Source: Chloroflexota bacterium (GTDB lineage Bacteria > Chloroflexota > Dehalococcoidia > UBA1151 > TMED-70). From it: 13,647 bases of DNA. The position numbers and the translations under genes are program-made. Shown one piece after another: positions 13,319-13,647 of this stretch. How positions within the stretch are numbered: position 1 is the stretch's first letter; each line of letters begins with the position of its first letter. Under the pieces are notes generated by a model. That model was not told where the DNA came from and searched no databases. It saw only the letters and a program-made list of their open reading frames with translations. The stretch covers positions 87 through 13,733 of the forward strand of contig PBHA01000008.1 of the NCBI GenBank assembly GCA_002719425.1. Direction: 5' to 3'.

Positions 13319-13647
13319 ATGAATTTCTTAATTGATGCAACTACTACTCCTAAAATACGAAAATCATTATATTCAGTTAAAAAGATTGGCTGATATTTTT
13401 TATTAGCTGAAACAAGACTTGTAGAATTATCATCAAGATTGAGTTTTTTGACTAAAAATTCTCCATCTAAAACGCATAAAATGATATTACTGTTTTTAGG
13501 ATTGATAGATTTATCAATGATAAGCATGTCTCCTGAAAAAATTCCTACTCCTCTCATAGAATCTCCTGAAACTCTCACGTAAATAGTAGAATTAGGATTT
13601 TTTACTAAATAATCTTCAAGATTTAATTGAGAAGCAAAAAGATCTCC
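13315..13647 (-). CDS. umuD: UmuD, SOS mutagenesis auto-protease (5' end outside window)
   Basis: UmuD cleaves itself on RecA filaments to give UmuD', the partner of UmuC. 110 codons are visible and the frame is open to the right edge, so the gene starts outside the window. The internal GTG at 13578 is not the real start, because conserved sequence (LNLEDYLVKNPNSTIYV) lies upstream of it. Counting from the edge, S30 in VSGDSM is the nucleophile and K67 in GEFLVKKL the general base. Their 37-residue spacing equals S60-K97 of E. coli UmuD. The signature GDMLIIDKSINP follows the serine. The Cys-Gly or Ala-Gly cleavage site would be a few residues beyond the edge. LexA has the same peptidase fold, but the lack of a visible HTH and the overlap with umuC favour UmuD. 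A LexA box, if any, is outside the window. Confidence 0.92.
   Translation of the reverse strand, partial: GDLFASQLNLEDYLVKNPNSTIYVRVSGDSMRGVGIFSGDMLIIDKSINPKNSNIILCVLDGEFLVKKLNLDDNSTSLVSANKKYQPIFLTEYNDFRILGVVVASIKKFI

Overview
The window is a compact, strongly AT-rich bacterial chromosome segment made almost entirely of housekeeping genes. Gene content and order point to a marine, streamlined member of the Chloroflexota (SAR202/Dehalococcoidia-like). The grounds are a division cluster reduced to rsmH-ftsA-ftsZ and followed directly by nrdR and a B12-dependent ribonucleotide reductase (nrdJ), use of TTG and GTG starts, and very short or absent gaps between genes. This assignment is inference from synteny and composition; no 16S or other marker settles it here.

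Left part (1-1315, minus strand): mogA/moaB-type gene, then trmD, then the first 21 codons of an acidic protein that sits where rplS (ribosomal protein L19) is expected. A 119-bp divergent promoter region separates this from the plus-strand genes. Centre-left (1435-4773, plus): rsmH, ftsA and ftsZ, with no mur, mraY, ftsW, ftsI or ftsQ genes among them.

Centre (4774-9986, plus): a 163-bp intergenic region with a good sigma-70-like promoter and two tandem NrdR-box-like sites, then nrdR, nrdJ, pdxA, proC and a yggT-family gene in one tight operon (gaps of 5 and 3 nt, a 4-nt overlap, then 0 nt). NrdR, the dNTP-sensing repressor, very probably represses its own operon, which would place pdxA, proC and yggT under the same control.

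Right part: birA (minus) ends tail-to-tail with yggT on a shared TTAA. A 149-bp divergent region with two related inverted repeats separates it from a FIST-domain gene (plus). That gene ends 1 nt from the convergent umuC (minus), which overlaps umuD by 4 nt. umuD runs off the right edge of the window. UmuD'2C is the SOS mutagenic polymerase V type of system.

No tRNA, rRNA, CRISPR array, insertion sequence or phage gene is visible. I see no clearly new multi-gene system. The most informative unlabelled signal is the NrdR-box pair, followed by the inverted repeats in the birA/FIST intergenic region.
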